From: Dielma sp000508965
GTDB taxonomy: Bacteria > Bacillota_I > Bacilli_A > Erysipelotrichales > Erysipelotrichaceae
NCBI GenBank assembly: GCA_000508965.1
Contig: BAHV02000016.1
Location: forward strand, 186,001 to 250,000
DNA length: 64,000 nucleotides
Direction of reading: 5' to 3'
The translations under genes and the position numbers were made by a program. Positions 52,727-62,444 of this stretch are shown here, piece by piece. Position 1 is the stretch's first letter, and each line of letters starts with the position of its first letter. Below the pieces are notes generated by a model that saw nothing but the letters and a program-made list of their open reading frames with translations, was not told the origin of the DNA and ran no database searches.

Positions 52727-54001
52727 CTAGTTTTCAATCATCATCTGAATGATCTCTTCATCAGTATCTTTCATGCCGCGGCTGGCTAGCCGTCCGACAT
52801 TGGCAATGGTCGCTTCAACATTCTGACAGACAATGCCTTCACCGCTGTGAAAACTCTTGCCGCGGATTACCATCTGTGCGCCCATGATGCCGGCATCAAC
52901 CGCTGTCGCAATCTTAGCCGCGCAGGAAGGCTTCGCACCGTCACAAATCATTCCGGAAGGGATCGCCAGCGCATTGGTAAATACTGCGCAGATCTGCTCA
53001 TACGAACAGCCCAGCAAATATGCGATGCCAGCGCCTGCCCCAGCCCCGGCGGCAACCACACCGCAATAAGCTGACAGCCTGCCGATTCTCAGCTTTTGAT
53101 GAACCGTCATCAAATTGGAAATCAATAGTGCTCGATAAAGATTCTCACGGCTGATATTCAGCTCTTGGGCATACACGATAACTGGAATTGAAGCGGTCAT
53201 GCCTTGATTTCCGCTGCCGGATAAAATAATAACCGGCAGTTCACAGCCGCTCATACGCGCATCAGAACCCGCTGCTGCCATGGCCTTCGCTCTGGTTTGA
53301 AGATTATTGCCATAAGTAGACAACAGAATTGATGAAATACTGGCGCCATAGCTCTGACGCAGCCCTTCCTGTGCAATCGCCATATTACAGCTGATTTGAC
53401 GATCCAGCACAGCCTTGACATCCTCGATATCCGCATGAACGGCAAAATCATAGATTCCCCGCATGGAAAGCGCGTCATAACAATCCTCCTGACTGCGGAT
53501 AACCGCATCATCCCCCTGATACAAACATTGACCGTCACGTTCTCTCAATACCACATTGCAATGTTCCCTCACAATGCGCACCCGTGCTGTATGTAAATCA
53601 CTGGCGGCAAAGATGCTTATATCCAATGAACTATCACTGTCAACATGCTCAATATCAATTGGCACACGCTTTAAAAACGCGTCGATCTGACACAGCTGTT
53701 CTTCACTCACATCGGCAATGACCTCAAGGTTTGCTTTGGCATCACCAGCGACGATACCTGCTGCCGCTGCTGCCGCAATCCCCTTACGGCCCCCGGTATT
53801 CGGCACTACCACACTCTTTACATTCTTAATAATATTGCCGCTGGCCTGAACTGTAACCTTTTTTACTTCATCAGCCAGCACATCACGGGCAATCGCTGCC
53901 GCATAGGCAATCGCAATCGGTTCCGTACAACCCATTGCGGGTACCAATTCCTTCTTTAAAATATTAAGATACGCCTGATAACATCTGTCCTTTTTATCCA
54001 T
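52727..54001 (-). CDS. L-cysteine desulfidase-like protein (CyuA/YhaM, UPF0597 family)
   Basis: A 424-residue iron-sulfur lyase related to the alpha chain of L-serine dehydratase. PAMGCTEPIAIAYAAA near residue 22 has the first cluster cysteine and PSGMICDGAKPSCAAK near 340 further ones; SGSGNQGMTASIPV is the serine-binding-type loop. CyuA degrades cysteine to pyruvate, ammonia and sulfide in anaerobically growing enterobacteria. A LysR gene lies divergently upstream, an arrangement that fits substrate-induced control. The gene lacks its usual transporter (CyuP) partner here. Confidence 0.85.
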   Translation of the reverse strand: MDKKDRCYQAYLNILKKELVPAMGCTEPIAIAYAAAIARDVLADEVKKVTVQASGNIIKNVKSVVVPNTGGRKGIAAAAAAGIVAGDAKANLEVIADVSEEQLCQIDAFLKRVPIDIEHVDSDSSLDISIFAASDLHTARVRIVREHCNVVLRERDGQCLYQGDDAVIRSQEDCYDALSMRGIYDFAVHADIEDVKAVLDRQISCNMAIAQEGLRQSYGASISSILLSTYGNNLQTRAKAMAAAGSDARMSGCELPVIILSGSGNQGMTASIPVIVYAQELNISRENLYRALLISNLMTVHQKLRIGRLSAYCGVVAAGAGAGAGIAYLLGCSYEQICAVFTNALAIPSGMICDGAKPSCAAKIATAVDAGIMGAQMVIRGKSFHSGEGIVCQNVEATIANVGRLASRGMKDTDEEIIQMMIEN

Positions 54002-54050
54002 TGCTAACCCCTCTTGACTTCTAGTTAGTTTTATTATAGCATGAACTCAT

Positions 54051-54070
54051 AATATTAAATTTTTAATATT
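54051..54070. promoter_or_regulatory. LysR-type operator in the divergent promoter region
   Basis: AATATTAAA/TTTAATATT palindrome, containing the T-N11-A type pattern, in the 106-base gap. TATAAT-like boxes for the leftward gene (54034-54039 on the minus strand) lie next to it. Confidence 0.55.
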
Positions 54071-54107
54071 TTTATAAGATTATTAAAAATAATTTATAGG
54101 AGCTATT

Positions 54108-54986
54108 ATGGAACTTAGAACTCTCATTACATTTTTAAGAATTGCGGAACTGCAAAGCTTCTCTAAAGCTGCCGCTGAATTAAATTATTCACAGGCAGCG
54201 GTTACGATTCAGATTCATGAACTGGAAAAAGAATTAAATACCCGTCTTTTTGACCGCATTGGCAAACGTATCGCATTAACCCAGCAAGGCGAATGCTTCC
54301 TTCAGCATGCCCGGCGAATCATTGAAGAAGTCAATCACGCCAAGCAGGCAGTGAGTGAGGATTCAGCGCTTAATGGAAGTCTGCGGATCGGTACAGTAGA
54401 ATCACTGTGCGCAACGCGTTTTCCTAATCTGCTCACTGCTTTTCATCAGTGCTACCCACAAGTATCACTCTGCATTAAAACAGCCGCTCCGGATCAGCTC
54501 TTAACAATGATGGATCACAATGAGCTTGATCTTGTCTATCTGCTTGACAGCAAAAGGAATCACAAAAATTGGATCAAGGTATTTGAAGCTCCGGAAGAAA
54601 TCGTTTTTGCCGCATCGAGTCAGCATCACTTAGCCGCAAGCAAGCAATTAAAACTCAGTGATCTTTTAAATGAGAACTTCATACTTACCGAAAACAATGT
54701 CAGTTACCGGCATGCCTTAGATCAGCAGTTATACGCGCAGCAGAAAACCATTGATCCTTTCTTGGAAATCGGCAATACTGATTTTATTATCGGCTTGATT
54801 GCCGCTGACATGGGGATCTCTCTGCTGCCTAAATTTACGATTGAGGAAGCCGTTGCCAAGCAGAGCATCATGATTCTGCCGGTCAGTGATTTTCAGCTGA
54901 TCAGCTGGCGGCAGATCTTTTATCACAAAAACAAATGGCTGACCAGAGAAATGGAAGCCTTTCTTAAAATTGCGCCGGACTTATAA
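54108..54986 (+). CDS. LysR-family regulator
   Basis: A 292-residue regulator. The winged helix is in residues 1-60 (RTLITFLRIAELQSFSKAAAELN, then LNYSQAAVTIQIHELEKELN), a linker helix follows to about 85 and a periplasmic-binding-type effector domain completes it. It is divergent from the cysteine desulfidase-like gene and most likely controls it, possibly in response to cysteine or sulfide; that effector is guessed from the target. Confidence 0.9.
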   Translation: MELRTLITFLRIAELQSFSKAAAELNYSQAAVTIQIHELEKELNTRLFDRIGKRIALTQQGECFLQHARRIIEEVNHAKQAVSEDSALNGSLRIGTVESLCATRFPNLLTAFHQCYPQVSLCIKTAAPDQLLTMMDHNELDLVYLLDSKRNHKNWIKVFEAPEEIVFAASSQHHLAASKQLKLSDLLNENFILTENNVSYRHALDQQLYAQQKTIDPFLEIGNTDFIIGLIAADMGISLLPKFTIEEAVAKQSIMILPVSDFQLISWRQIFYHKNKWLTREMEAFLKIAPDL

Positions 54987-55032
54987 TTGAATAGATCAAT
55001 TGACGCAAACTAGAAGAGAATGGTGGAAGCTA

Positions 55033-56814
55033 ATGATTCAATTAATTAAAAATACACTCTCAATTCATAAACAAAATTGGCCGACCTTGCTTTATTTTGA
55101 AATTATTCACCGTACGGTTAGTTCATTTCTGATTTATACCTTTTACCGGGAAATTATGTCATTGATTCTAAAAAATACCGGTTTAAGTATTTTAACGCAA
55201 GAAAATATACGTCTGATGCTGATCCATCCCTTATCGATCCTGCTATTAATCAGCTTCTTCTTATTAATCGCGGCACTGCTTTTTTTTGAAATTACCGCTC
55301 TGTCTATCTATGGTCAATATGGCTGGCAGCAGCAAAACCTCAGTTTGCTTGAACTTTACCGGCAGTCTGTGAAGACATCAATGAATTACCTGCGGTTAAA
55401 AAACATACCGCTGCTGATTTTTTTTGCCTTGCTGATCATTCTATCAAGTTTTCCATTTACTGCTTCCTTTTTAACGTTTGCTATTCCTGAATTCATTAAA
55501 GATGCGATGCTTGCCGATGTTAAGCTGGCGCTGCTTTATTGGCTGCTTTTGATTGCGGTTAATACCATCGTATTCACCTTTTTATTTGGTTTCATCTTCA
55601 TTCAGCAGTCACAGAGTTTCATGGATGCATGGAAAAAAAGCATGAAGCTGATTGCCAAACATCCCTTCCGTTTATTTGGGCGTCTGATAATTTTTATGTT
55701 ATTGCTGCAGCTGGGCCTGATGCTGATTGCTTTGAGCATTATCTTACTGCTCGCAGCGAATACTGTTCTTGCTGCGGAAGGAGCGGATGCCTTTCGCTTT
55801 GGCTTGGCTAAGTTTTCTGATTTTTTCAGACTTGCAAACGATATTATTACAACATCAGCGATGATTACCTTCATAGTTATAGAAAGTCATCATCTAAACA
55901 ATGAGCAGCGGCAGCCAATGACAAGAAAGCAGCTATCTATAACAAAGCGGTTAAGCCGAACCCTTTTTGGTGCCCTTGCCATTATGCTGCTGCTGATTTT
56001 CAGTGAAAGTGAGATTGGCGGCGCTCTGTATTACAATAATCATAAGGATACGCAGATCATCGCCCACCGGGCAGGTGCCGCCTTAGCCCCTGAAAATACC
56101 TTGGCCGCTTTAGAAGCTGCCATCACTGCCGGCGCTGACAGTGCTGAGATCGATGTCCAGCAAACCCAAGATGGAACACTGATCATCATGCATGATACTA
56201 ATTTCAAAAGAACCACCGGTTATGACAGTCAGGTTTGGGATACTCCTTATGATATCGTTCAGACCTTAGATGCCGGTTCTAGCTTTGATCCTGAATTTGC
56301 CAATGAGCCGATACCTACATTAGAAATGATGCTGGCAGCGGCAAAAGAACGCATCCATTTGATGATTGAGCTTAAATCAACCGGCCATGAACGTCAGCTT
56401 GTGGAAACGACGCTTTCATTGATTCAAAAATATGGTATGGAGGAGCAATGCAGCATTGCCAGCATGGATTCTGCCATTCTTCAGCAGACAAAAGCCATCA
56501 ATCCAAACATTGAGACAGTTTTAATTACCGCTGTCTTCTATGCACCGCTGCTTGACTATGATACCATCGATGGGTACAGTATTGAAACGACCTTTGTCAA
56601 TAATGAAATCGCATCACTGGCTGATTTCAGCCACAAAAAGCTATATGCCTGGACCGCTAATAAGGAAGTCAGCATCAACAAGGTGCTGCGTTTAGGCGTT
56701 GATGGCATCGTTACCGATAATCCGCTGCTCGCCAGCTATTACAAGGATATGCTGATGAGAAATCTATGGATGGATTCATTAACTGAATTCTTCTTTCCCA
56801 CTGCAAAGCAGTAA
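55033..56814 (+). CDS. GDPD with large N-terminal membrane domain
   Basis: About 593 residues. The first 320 hold about eight transmembrane helices (the GDPD membrane domain, e.g. LLIAALLFFEITALSIYG and LLLLAANTVLA). The C-terminal 250 are the TIM-barrel phosphodiesterase: IAHRAGAALAPENTLAALEAA with the first His and Glu, AEIDVQQTQDGTLIIMHD with metal ligands and second His, and MIELKSTGH. The catalytic domain is probably outside the cytosol. ATG 55033 fits the GGTGGAAG ribosome site. Substrate may be lipoteichoic-acid or phospholipid derived. Confidence 0.9.
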   Translation: MIQLIKNTLSIHKQNWPTLLYFEIIHRTVSSFLIYTFYREIMSLILKNTGLSILTQENIRLMLIHPLSILLLISFFLLIAALLFFEITALSIYGQYGWQQQNLSLLELYRQSVKTSMNYLRLKNIPLLIFFALLIILSSFPFTASFLTFAIPEFIKDAMLADVKLALLYWLLLIAVNTIVFTFLFGFIFIQQSQSFMDAWKKSMKLIAKHPFRLFGRLIIFMLLLQLGLMLIALSIILLLAANTVLAAEGADAFRFGLAKFSDFFRLANDIITTSAMITFIVIESHHLNNEQRQPMTRKQLSITKRLSRTLFGALAIMLLLIFSESEIGGALYYNNHKDTQIIAHRAGAALAPENTLAALEAAITAGADSAEIDVQQTQDGTLIIMHDTNFKRTTGYDSQVWDTPYDIVQTLDAGSSFDPEFANEPIPTLEMMLAAAKERIHLMIELKSTGHERQLVETTLSLIQKYGMEEQCSIASMDSAILQQTKAINPNIETVLITAVFYAPLLDYDTIDGYSIETTFVNNEIASLADFSHKKLYAWTANKEVSINKVLRLGVDGIVTDNPLLASYYKDMLMRNLWMDSLTEFFFPTAKQ

Positions 56815-56821
56815 TGAAAAA

Positions 56822-56866
56822 AGCCCATGCTTTGTTTTATATCCAAAGTACGGGTTTTATTTTATC
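56822..56866 (+). terminator. Terminator between the GDPD and pcp genes
   Basis: AGCCCATGCTTTG/CAAAGTACGGGTT, interrupted by one mismatch, then TTTATTTTAT. Could act for both convergent genes. Confidence 0.68.
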
Positions 56867-56880
56867 GTTATAGTTAAAGT

Positions 56881-57522
56881 CTAATGAGTTTCTCCTGCTC
56901 TTGCCTGAATATCCTTTTCATTCGATACAATTGCCTCAATTGCGGCAGTTAAGCCCCTGACAATCAAATCCAGACTCATGCTTGGTGTATTTGCCTTATC
57001 AAGTACCTGTTCCGGAAGGAAAGGAATATGTATAAAACCTGAACGCATTGCCGGAAATTCTTTTTCCGCAAGGTAGCGGACACCATAGAGCACATGATTG
57101 CAGACAAAGGTGCCTGCCGTATAAGAAATCGCTGCCGGTACATTAGCCGCCTTCATAGCAGCTGTCATTGCCTTGACAGGCAGCGTAGCGAAATACGCAT
57201 TCTCGCCATCCTCGTAAATCTTCTCACCGGAAGGCTGATACCCTTCATTATCCTTAATGCGTGCCTCATTCAAATTAATACCGACATATTCCACGCTGAT
57301 TGCACTGCGGCCGCCAGCCTGACCAATCGACAGTACCACATCCGGATGATGCTCTCTGACAGCTTTTTCAATCACCGCCAGCGATTTATTAAATACTGTC
57401 GGGATTTCCAGCTTAATGATTTCAGCACCGCCGATTTCATCAGCCAATAGCTTTACCGATTCAATGGCCGGATTAATCTTCTCACCGCCAAACGGATCAA
57501 AGCCAGTAACTAGTATTTTCAT
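56881..57522 (-). CDS. pcp: Pyroglutamyl-peptidase I
   Basis: A 213-residue cysteine peptidase (family C15) that removes N-terminal pyroglutamate from peptides. TGFDPFGGEKINPA opens the protein, the active-site Cys is in AGTFVCNHVLYG, and the His in RSGFIHIPFLPEQ near residue 170. It follows DUF979 after 12 bases. The DUF969-DUF979-pcp order is common in Bacillota and points to import of pyroglutamyl substrates. Confidence 0.94.
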   Translation of the reverse strand: MKILVTGFDPFGGEKINPAIESVKLLADEIGGAEIIKLEIPTVFNKSLAVIEKAVREHHPDVVLSIGQAGGRSAISVEYVGINLNEARIKDNEGYQPSGEKIYEDGENAYFATLPVKAMTAAMKAANVPAAISYTAGTFVCNHVLYGVRYLAEKEFPAMRSGFIHIPFLPEQVLDKANTPSMSLDLIVRGLTAAIEAIVSNEKDIQARAGETH

Positions 57523-57534
57523 AAATAACCTCCT

Positions 57535-58476
57535 TTAAAAACCTAATAAAAGCATTAAAATCACATGGACAACAATCATTGCCAATGCCATTGGCAGCTG
57601 TGCCTTAATAATCGCGTATTTACTTTTTGTTTCAAGTACCGCGCTTGGCACAATATTGAAATTCGCCGCCATCGGTGTCATTAGTGTACCGCAGAAACCA
57701 GCCGTTAAACCTAAAGCGCCGATCATTGCCGGATCACCGCCCTGCTGAATAACAAATGGAATCCCAATTCCCACTGTAATTACTGAAAATGCCGCGAAGC
57801 CATTGCCCATGATCATCGTGAAAACCACCATGCCGACTACATAAATAATAACGCCGATTAAAATATTACCCTCAGGTATAATGCCGCCGATTGCATTCGC
57901 AATAACAGTACCGACACCTGCCGATGTAAACACAGCACCTAATGCGGCCAATAGCTGCGGGAGTAATGAACTGCCGCCAACCTGCATCAAAAGCCGGGTT
58001 GAATCCTCTACCGTTTCCTTATTTTTCGGATAAAGCAGCAGCATACCGCTGATCAATGCCGCAATACTTGCAACCCCAATAGCAACAGCACTTGGAATAG
58101 CGAAACTCTCACCCTGCCAAGGTATTTTTATCGTTGACAGAAGCATTGCCACTACACCGATCATTAAGGCTGGCAGAAAAATCAAATTGCCGACTTTTTC
58201 ACTTGACATTTTCTTAAACTGCGGATCAGCCTCAGTGAATTTGCCCATGCGTACTTGTTTTGTCGCCGAGAGCACACCCATCGCCAATAGCAGCGCACCG
58301 ACTAACTCGGATGGCAAAATCTTACCTAAAATGAAAATCAAACCGAGAATCAGCCAAAACAGAAAAGTCCCAATGCGTGCCTGTTCATTCTTCAAACCGC
58401 GGAATGCCGTTGCCACTGAAACAAGACCGCATAATACAAAGACGATTTCTGTCGCGATATTTAAAAATTCATTCAT
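57535..58476 (-). CDS. DUF979 family membrane protein
   Basis: A 313-residue membrane protein with about nine helices. GIGIPFVIQQGGDPAMIGALG and FCGTLMTPMAANFN are conserved-looking motifs resembling substrate sites of ion-coupled transporters. The ATG overlaps the DUF969 stop by one base (TAATG), so both are expressed together and likely form a transporter. The adjacent pcp gene suggests 5-oxoproline or pyroglutamyl peptides as cargo, but this is inference. Confidence 0.85.
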   Translation of the reverse strand: MNEFLNIATEIVFVLCGLVSVATAFRGLKNEQARIGTFLFWLILGLIFILGKILPSELVGALLLAMGVLSATKQVRMGKFTEADPQFKKMSSEKVGNLIFLPALMIGVVAMLLSTIKIPWQGESFAIPSAVAIGVASIAALISGMLLLYPKNKETVEDSTRLLMQVGGSSLLPQLLAALGAVFTSAGVGTVIANAIGGIIPEGNILIGVIIYVVGMVVFTMIMGNGFAAFSVITVGIGIPFVIQQGGDPAMIGALGLTAGFCGTLMTPMAANFNIVPSAVLETKSKYAIIKAQLPMALAMIVVHVILMLLLGF

Positions 58477-59153
58477 TACATCATCCCGTCCCTTCTGATT
58501 TTCTTATCCGCAAAATGGAACTGAATCAAAGCCAGAATAAACATGATCACCGCTACCGGAATGGAATTCAGCGCGATTGACTGAAGCGTAACTTCATAAC
58601 CCGCTTCAATTAAAACACCCTGAATCAGCAAAACGCCGCTGGCGCCATAGAAACAGTTCTGACCAAAGAAATTACCATAGTTTTCAGCGGCCGCCGCTAA
58701 GCCCTTCACAAAATCCGTTTCCTTCTCCGTAAACAATGCACCCTTGCATTTCTCACCGGCAGCTTCTGCCATCGGATAGATCAAAGGTCTGACAAACTGC
58801 ACATGACCGCCTAAACGAACTGAAAATGCCGCCGCAATCGTACGAATCAGCAAATAAATCGCCAATACCTTTCCGGCAGTCGCCTTCTTGATCTGTCCGA
58901 TCAGATAGGCAGCTCGCTCCTTCAAGCCGTATCGCTCTAAAACAGCGATGATTGGAAAGCTGATCAAAAAGATGGACATCAGACGATTGCTGACAAATGA
59001 ATCACCGATAATTCTCAATATTTCAACAAAAGACATCCCTGAAACTAATCCGGTCACAAGTCCGGAAATCAGTACGACAGCCAATACATCAAGCTTTAAT
59101 GCAAAGCCTGCCACAATGATAACAATACCTATTAATTTAATTGCATCACCCAT
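58476..59153 (-). CDS. DUF969 family membrane protein
   Basis: A 225-residue membrane protein of about five helices, starting DAIKLIGIVIIVAGF and with RLGGHVQFVRPLIYPMAEAA and NYGNFFGQNCFYGASG, polar motifs buried between helices. It is the partner of DUF979 and probably its other transporter half. AGGAGG precedes the ATG at 59153. Confidence 0.85.
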   Translation of the reverse strand: MGDAIKLIGIVIIVAGFALKLDVLAVVLISGLVTGLVSGMSFVEILRIIGDSFVSNRLMSIFLISFPIIAVLERYGLKERAAYLIGQIKKATAGKVLAIYLLIRTIAAAFSVRLGGHVQFVRPLIYPMAEAAGEKCKGALFTEKETDFVKGLAAAAENYGNFFGQNCFYGASGVLLIQGVLIEAGYEVTLQSIALNSIPVAVIMFILALIQFHFADKKIRRDGMM

Positions 59154-59186
59154 AATTAAACCTCCTGTTGCTCTAGTATAACATAA

Positions 59187-59212
59187 AGAAACACTTTTTG
59201 AAAAGTGTTTCT
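59187..59212. terminator. Inverted repeat upstream of the DUF969 operon
   Basis: AGAAACACTTTT/AAAAGTGTTTCT with a one- to two-base loop. It lies beyond the stop of the FtsX-like permease, read on the minus strand, and just before the TATACT-type -10 box for DUF969, so it is either the permease operon's terminator or an operator overlapping the promoter. Confidence 0.55.
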
Positions 59213-59233
59213 CTTTGTGTAATATTTTACAGC

Positions 59234-61762
59234 TTATAATAATGAAATTTCATTCTTTGCCTCTTCACTGTAACGGCTGATCCGTATCTTATGGGTAGCA
59301 TAAAGCATCAACAGGATTGATACAATCAGAATCAGCGCACAGCAAACGATGATGCTTGTCTTTTCCAAATGGAAATGCATGCCCATCGGTTTAAACATAA
59401 ACGTATAAATAAGACCATTTACAATCAGACTCAAAAGTATGGATAACATTAGAATCTTTAAACCATAGAAGATCAGTTCACTGAAAATCATCCTGCGGAC
59501 GGAACGCATACGAAGGCCAAGCATGCGATACAGCACAAATTCACGCCGACGGTACTCAAAGTTAACACTTGAGATATTAAATACCGCTACCATACCCATT
59601 AAGGCGATCAGAATAATATACCCATACATCATGATTTCCAGCAATGCCTTGATTGTCTTTGTTTCCAGCTGGCGGGCTACTGCGTTGATAACCTCAAAGG
59701 TATCTACACCTTCACTCTGCGGCAGCATATTCAGCATTCCCTCAAGCGCGTTAGGATTGCTGCTCTTAAAGAAGACAGTAAAATGTTCTTCATAAGTGCC
59801 AACACTCTTTAATTCAGCAATTACATGCTGCATCATCGCATCGGAAATGATCATCTGCGGCGTGTCCTGCATGGTGAGCCCTGGCAGCAGAGCATGGGTA
59901 GAAATAACCTCAAGCTTATCAAAGAGCTTAACATCCGATGGATACAGGCTATAAATATTATTGATGCGATCGGCATCCGCTATTTCAACTATTTTACGAT
60001 TATCCGCGTCATACGCCTGATTATATAGAATGCCTATCGGCCGATCCAAATTCTTGATACTATCAAGATTTCTTGCCAGACTATTGCGTTTGATATAGTA
60101 ATCAAGCACATCATCACTATAAGAAATCAGTGTAAACGTTACGGTTTCATCAATATTATATAAAGCCTTGAACTCATCGCTGAACGCACTTAGATCATCA
60201 CTTGTCACGTTAACCATTTCCGCCACCAGCATTCTTGAGTATCCATCACTGAGCTTTAAGCGGGTAATCAGTCTAGTTGGATATTTATCATTCATAATTA
60301 CTGCCTTGACATCATAACCGGCATCATCGATATTGAGAAATACTCCCTGACGCATATAATCAAATACCGTCTGTGTCGTAATAAATAACGCCATGACACT
60401 GCTCAGCAGAAAGATAATTTTACGATAAGGCTTATGATTCTGTTTCAGATGCTTCAGTGTTAATTTATTATCGATGCTTAAAAATTTATTTTGAAGATCA
60501 AGATACGGCTTACGTTCTTCATCAACCTCATCATTGGATAAAAGCGTGGATCGAATTGATTTGCGGCTTGTTTTTTTCGCCGCTAAACGCATTGAACCGA
60601 AGGAGAAGAACAAAGCAGCCCCTCCGCTGAGCAGCATCAGCTGCCATGTATAATGAAAATCAAGCTGGACGGCACTGACAACGATCCGCTTCAGCAGCTG
60701 ATTCACGACATAAAAAGTACCGCTCGTAAACCCATAACCCGCCAAAAGACCCATCGGCAAAGCCAGACCAAGAATCACAATTCCCTCATAGACGATCATC
60801 ATGCGGATCTGATGACCGGTAGCCCCAATACTCTTAAAGATTGCCAGATGCTTTTCACGATTCAGATACGCATTCGCAAAACTGCTGAAAATCAATTCAC
60901 CGGCGATTATCAAAAAGAACAGCAGGAAGAAAACAATCAGCACCAGCATCTGAAATGAAATTAAACGCTCATTAAATACATTGTTGTATTTAAGTAATGT
61001 ATCATTATAGCTGAAAGCTGCATATTCTCCCTTAAACAGCTGGCTGAGTGATCCGGTTACCTGATAAGTATCTTTGATATCCTTATAAAGCAGATAAATA
61101 TCCATCGGCAGATCAGCATTCTCATCATAAGCGGTAATAACTGAATAAAAGGGATTATCATAATCAAAATTTGGGGTTTCAAATACACCGACTACTTCAT
61201 AGCTGCCGCTGTGCAGCGGCAAAAACTGTTCATTATCCTCAATCGGCGCCGCTTCATCAAGCTTATTGCCCGCTTCACTGACTCGCTCACCTAGGTTTAA
61301 AACCACCTGCAGACCCGGTACCATTTTAATCTTTCCCTCATACTGCAAAGACTGTGAAACAATGATTTCATTACTATTTCTGGGCAGGCGGCCTTCAACC
61401 AGATCAATATCAAGATTCTGCATCGCTGAGGACGAAAAACCAAGCAGACGCAGATATGCCTTCTGTTTATTCATTGAATCACTGAGATAGGAAACACCAT
61501 AATGCTGTACCTTCATTTCCTCCTCAATTTTCATATTCATATCAAGATAGGAGGCAAAGTTCTGATTCACATCGGTAAAAACGGCATGATAATTACCTGT
61601 TGAGCGAACAAGACTTTCATTAATGCTCACATAGATGGAGGTCATAATCGCCGACATTGAAAAAATCATCGCGGCAGCCAGCGCGATACTGGCAATCGAT
61701 AAGGCTGTACGATGTCGGTTTTCCTTTAGATACTTCTTTATATAAACATTCAGAATATTCAT
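59234..61762 (-). CDS. FtsX-like ABC transporter permease
   Basis: An 842-residue permease. The N-terminal helix (residues 18-45) is followed by an extracellular domain to about 270, three FtsX helices (about 275-400), a second soluble region (about 450-720, with one helix near 450) and a final three-helix FtsX module. This two-module layout resembles MacB-like and BceB-like permeases that act with a LolD-type ATPase and a two-component system in resistance to peptide antibiotics. Extracellular domains are large, unlike BceB, so lipid or peptide targets are both possible. Confidence 0.85.
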   Translation of the reverse strand: MNILNVYIKKYLKENRHRTALSIASIALAAAMIFSMSAIMTSIYVSINESLVRSTGNYHAVFTDVNQNFASYLDMNMKIEEEMKVQHYGVSYLSDSMNKQKAYLRLLGFSSSAMQNLDIDLVEGRLPRNSNEIIVSQSLQYEGKIKMVPGLQVVLNLGERVSEAGNKLDEAAPIEDNEQFLPLHSGSYEVVGVFETPNFDYDNPFYSVITAYDENADLPMDIYLLYKDIKDTYQVTGSLSQLFKGEYAAFSYNDTLLKYNNVFNERLISFQMLVLIVFFLLFFLIIAGELIFSSFANAYLNREKHLAIFKSIGATGHQIRMMIVYEGIVILGLALPMGLLAGYGFTSGTFYVVNQLLKRIVVSAVQLDFHYTWQLMLLSGGAALFFSFGSMRLAAKKTSRKSIRSTLLSNDEVDEERKPYLDLQNKFLSIDNKLTLKHLKQNHKPYRKIIFLLSSVMALFITTQTVFDYMRQGVFLNIDDAGYDVKAVIMNDKYPTRLITRLKLSDGYSRMLVAEMVNVTSDDLSAFSDEFKALYNIDETVTFTLISYSDDVLDYYIKRNSLARNLDSIKNLDRPIGILYNQAYDADNRKIVEIADADRINNIYSLYPSDVKLFDKLEVISTHALLPGLTMQDTPQMIISDAMMQHVIAELKSVGTYEEHFTVFFKSSNPNALEGMLNMLPQSEGVDTFEVINAVARQLETKTIKALLEIMMYGYIILIALMGMVAVFNISSVNFEYRRREFVLYRMLGLRMRSVRRMIFSELIFYGLKILMLSILLSLIVNGLIYTFMFKPMGMHFHLEKTSIIVCCALILIVSILLMLYATHKIRISRYSEEAKNEISLL

Positions 61763-61767
61763 GAAGC

Positions 61768-62436
61768 TTACTTGTCCTCTTTGATCTCACCGGCATTCAT
61801 TTCTAAAATTCGGTCCGCCTGCATCGCGATATTCATATCATGCGTAATTAAAAGAATCGTCGTATTGGTCCGTTTATTAGCCAGTTTCAGCAAATCAACG
61901 ATTTCTCTTGAATTCATGCTGTCCAAATTCCCCGTCGGCTCATCAGCCAATACCAGAGTCGGATGATGAATCAATGAACGCGCAATGGCAACCCGCTGCT
62001 GCTGACCGCCGGAAAGCTGTGAGGGATAGTATTCCATGATTTTATCGATATTTAATGATGTGATGATCTGATTCAAATAACTCTGTTCAACCTCCTTATT
62101 ATCCAACAATAAAGGCAGCAGGATATTTTCACGGATGTTTAACGTCGGAACTAAATTATAAAACTGATAAATCATACCGATTTGACGTCGTCTGAAAATT
62201 GTCAGCTGATCCTCGCTCAAATTATAAAGACTTGTCCGATCAATCGAAACAGAGCCGGAAGTCGGCGGCTCCAGACCGCCAAGAATATGCAGCAGCGTCG
62301 ATTTGCCTGAGCCGGAAGGTCCGACAATCGCCACAAATTCTCCCTTCTTAACAGTAAAGCTAATATCCTTCAGAATCACCGAAGGCTGTTTATTACCAAA
62401 TACTTTTGAAATATGCGATACTTTTAATATTTCCAT
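61768..62436 (-). CDS. LolD/BceA-type ABC ATPase
   Basis: A 222-residue ATPase: Walker A VGPSGSGKSTLLHILGG, Q-loop GMIYQFYNLVPTLN, signature LSGGQQQRVAIAR, Walker B LVLADEPTGNLD, H-loop LLITHDMNIA. ATG 62436 follows AGGTGACGTG; a GTG one codon upstream is less likely. It works with the permease encoded five bases downstream. Confidence 0.93.
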   Translation of the reverse strand: MEILKVSHISKVFGNKQPSVILKDISFTVKKGEFVAIVGPSGSGKSTLLHILGGLEPPTSGSVSIDRTSLYNLSEDQLTIFRRRQIGMIYQFYNLVPTLNIRENILLPLLLDNKEVEQSYLNQIITSLNIDKIMEYYPSQLSGGQQQRVAIARSLIHHPTLVLADEPTGNLDSMNSREIVDLLKLANKRTNTTILLITHDMNIAMQADRILEMNAGEIKEDK

Positions 62437-62444
62437 CACGTCAC

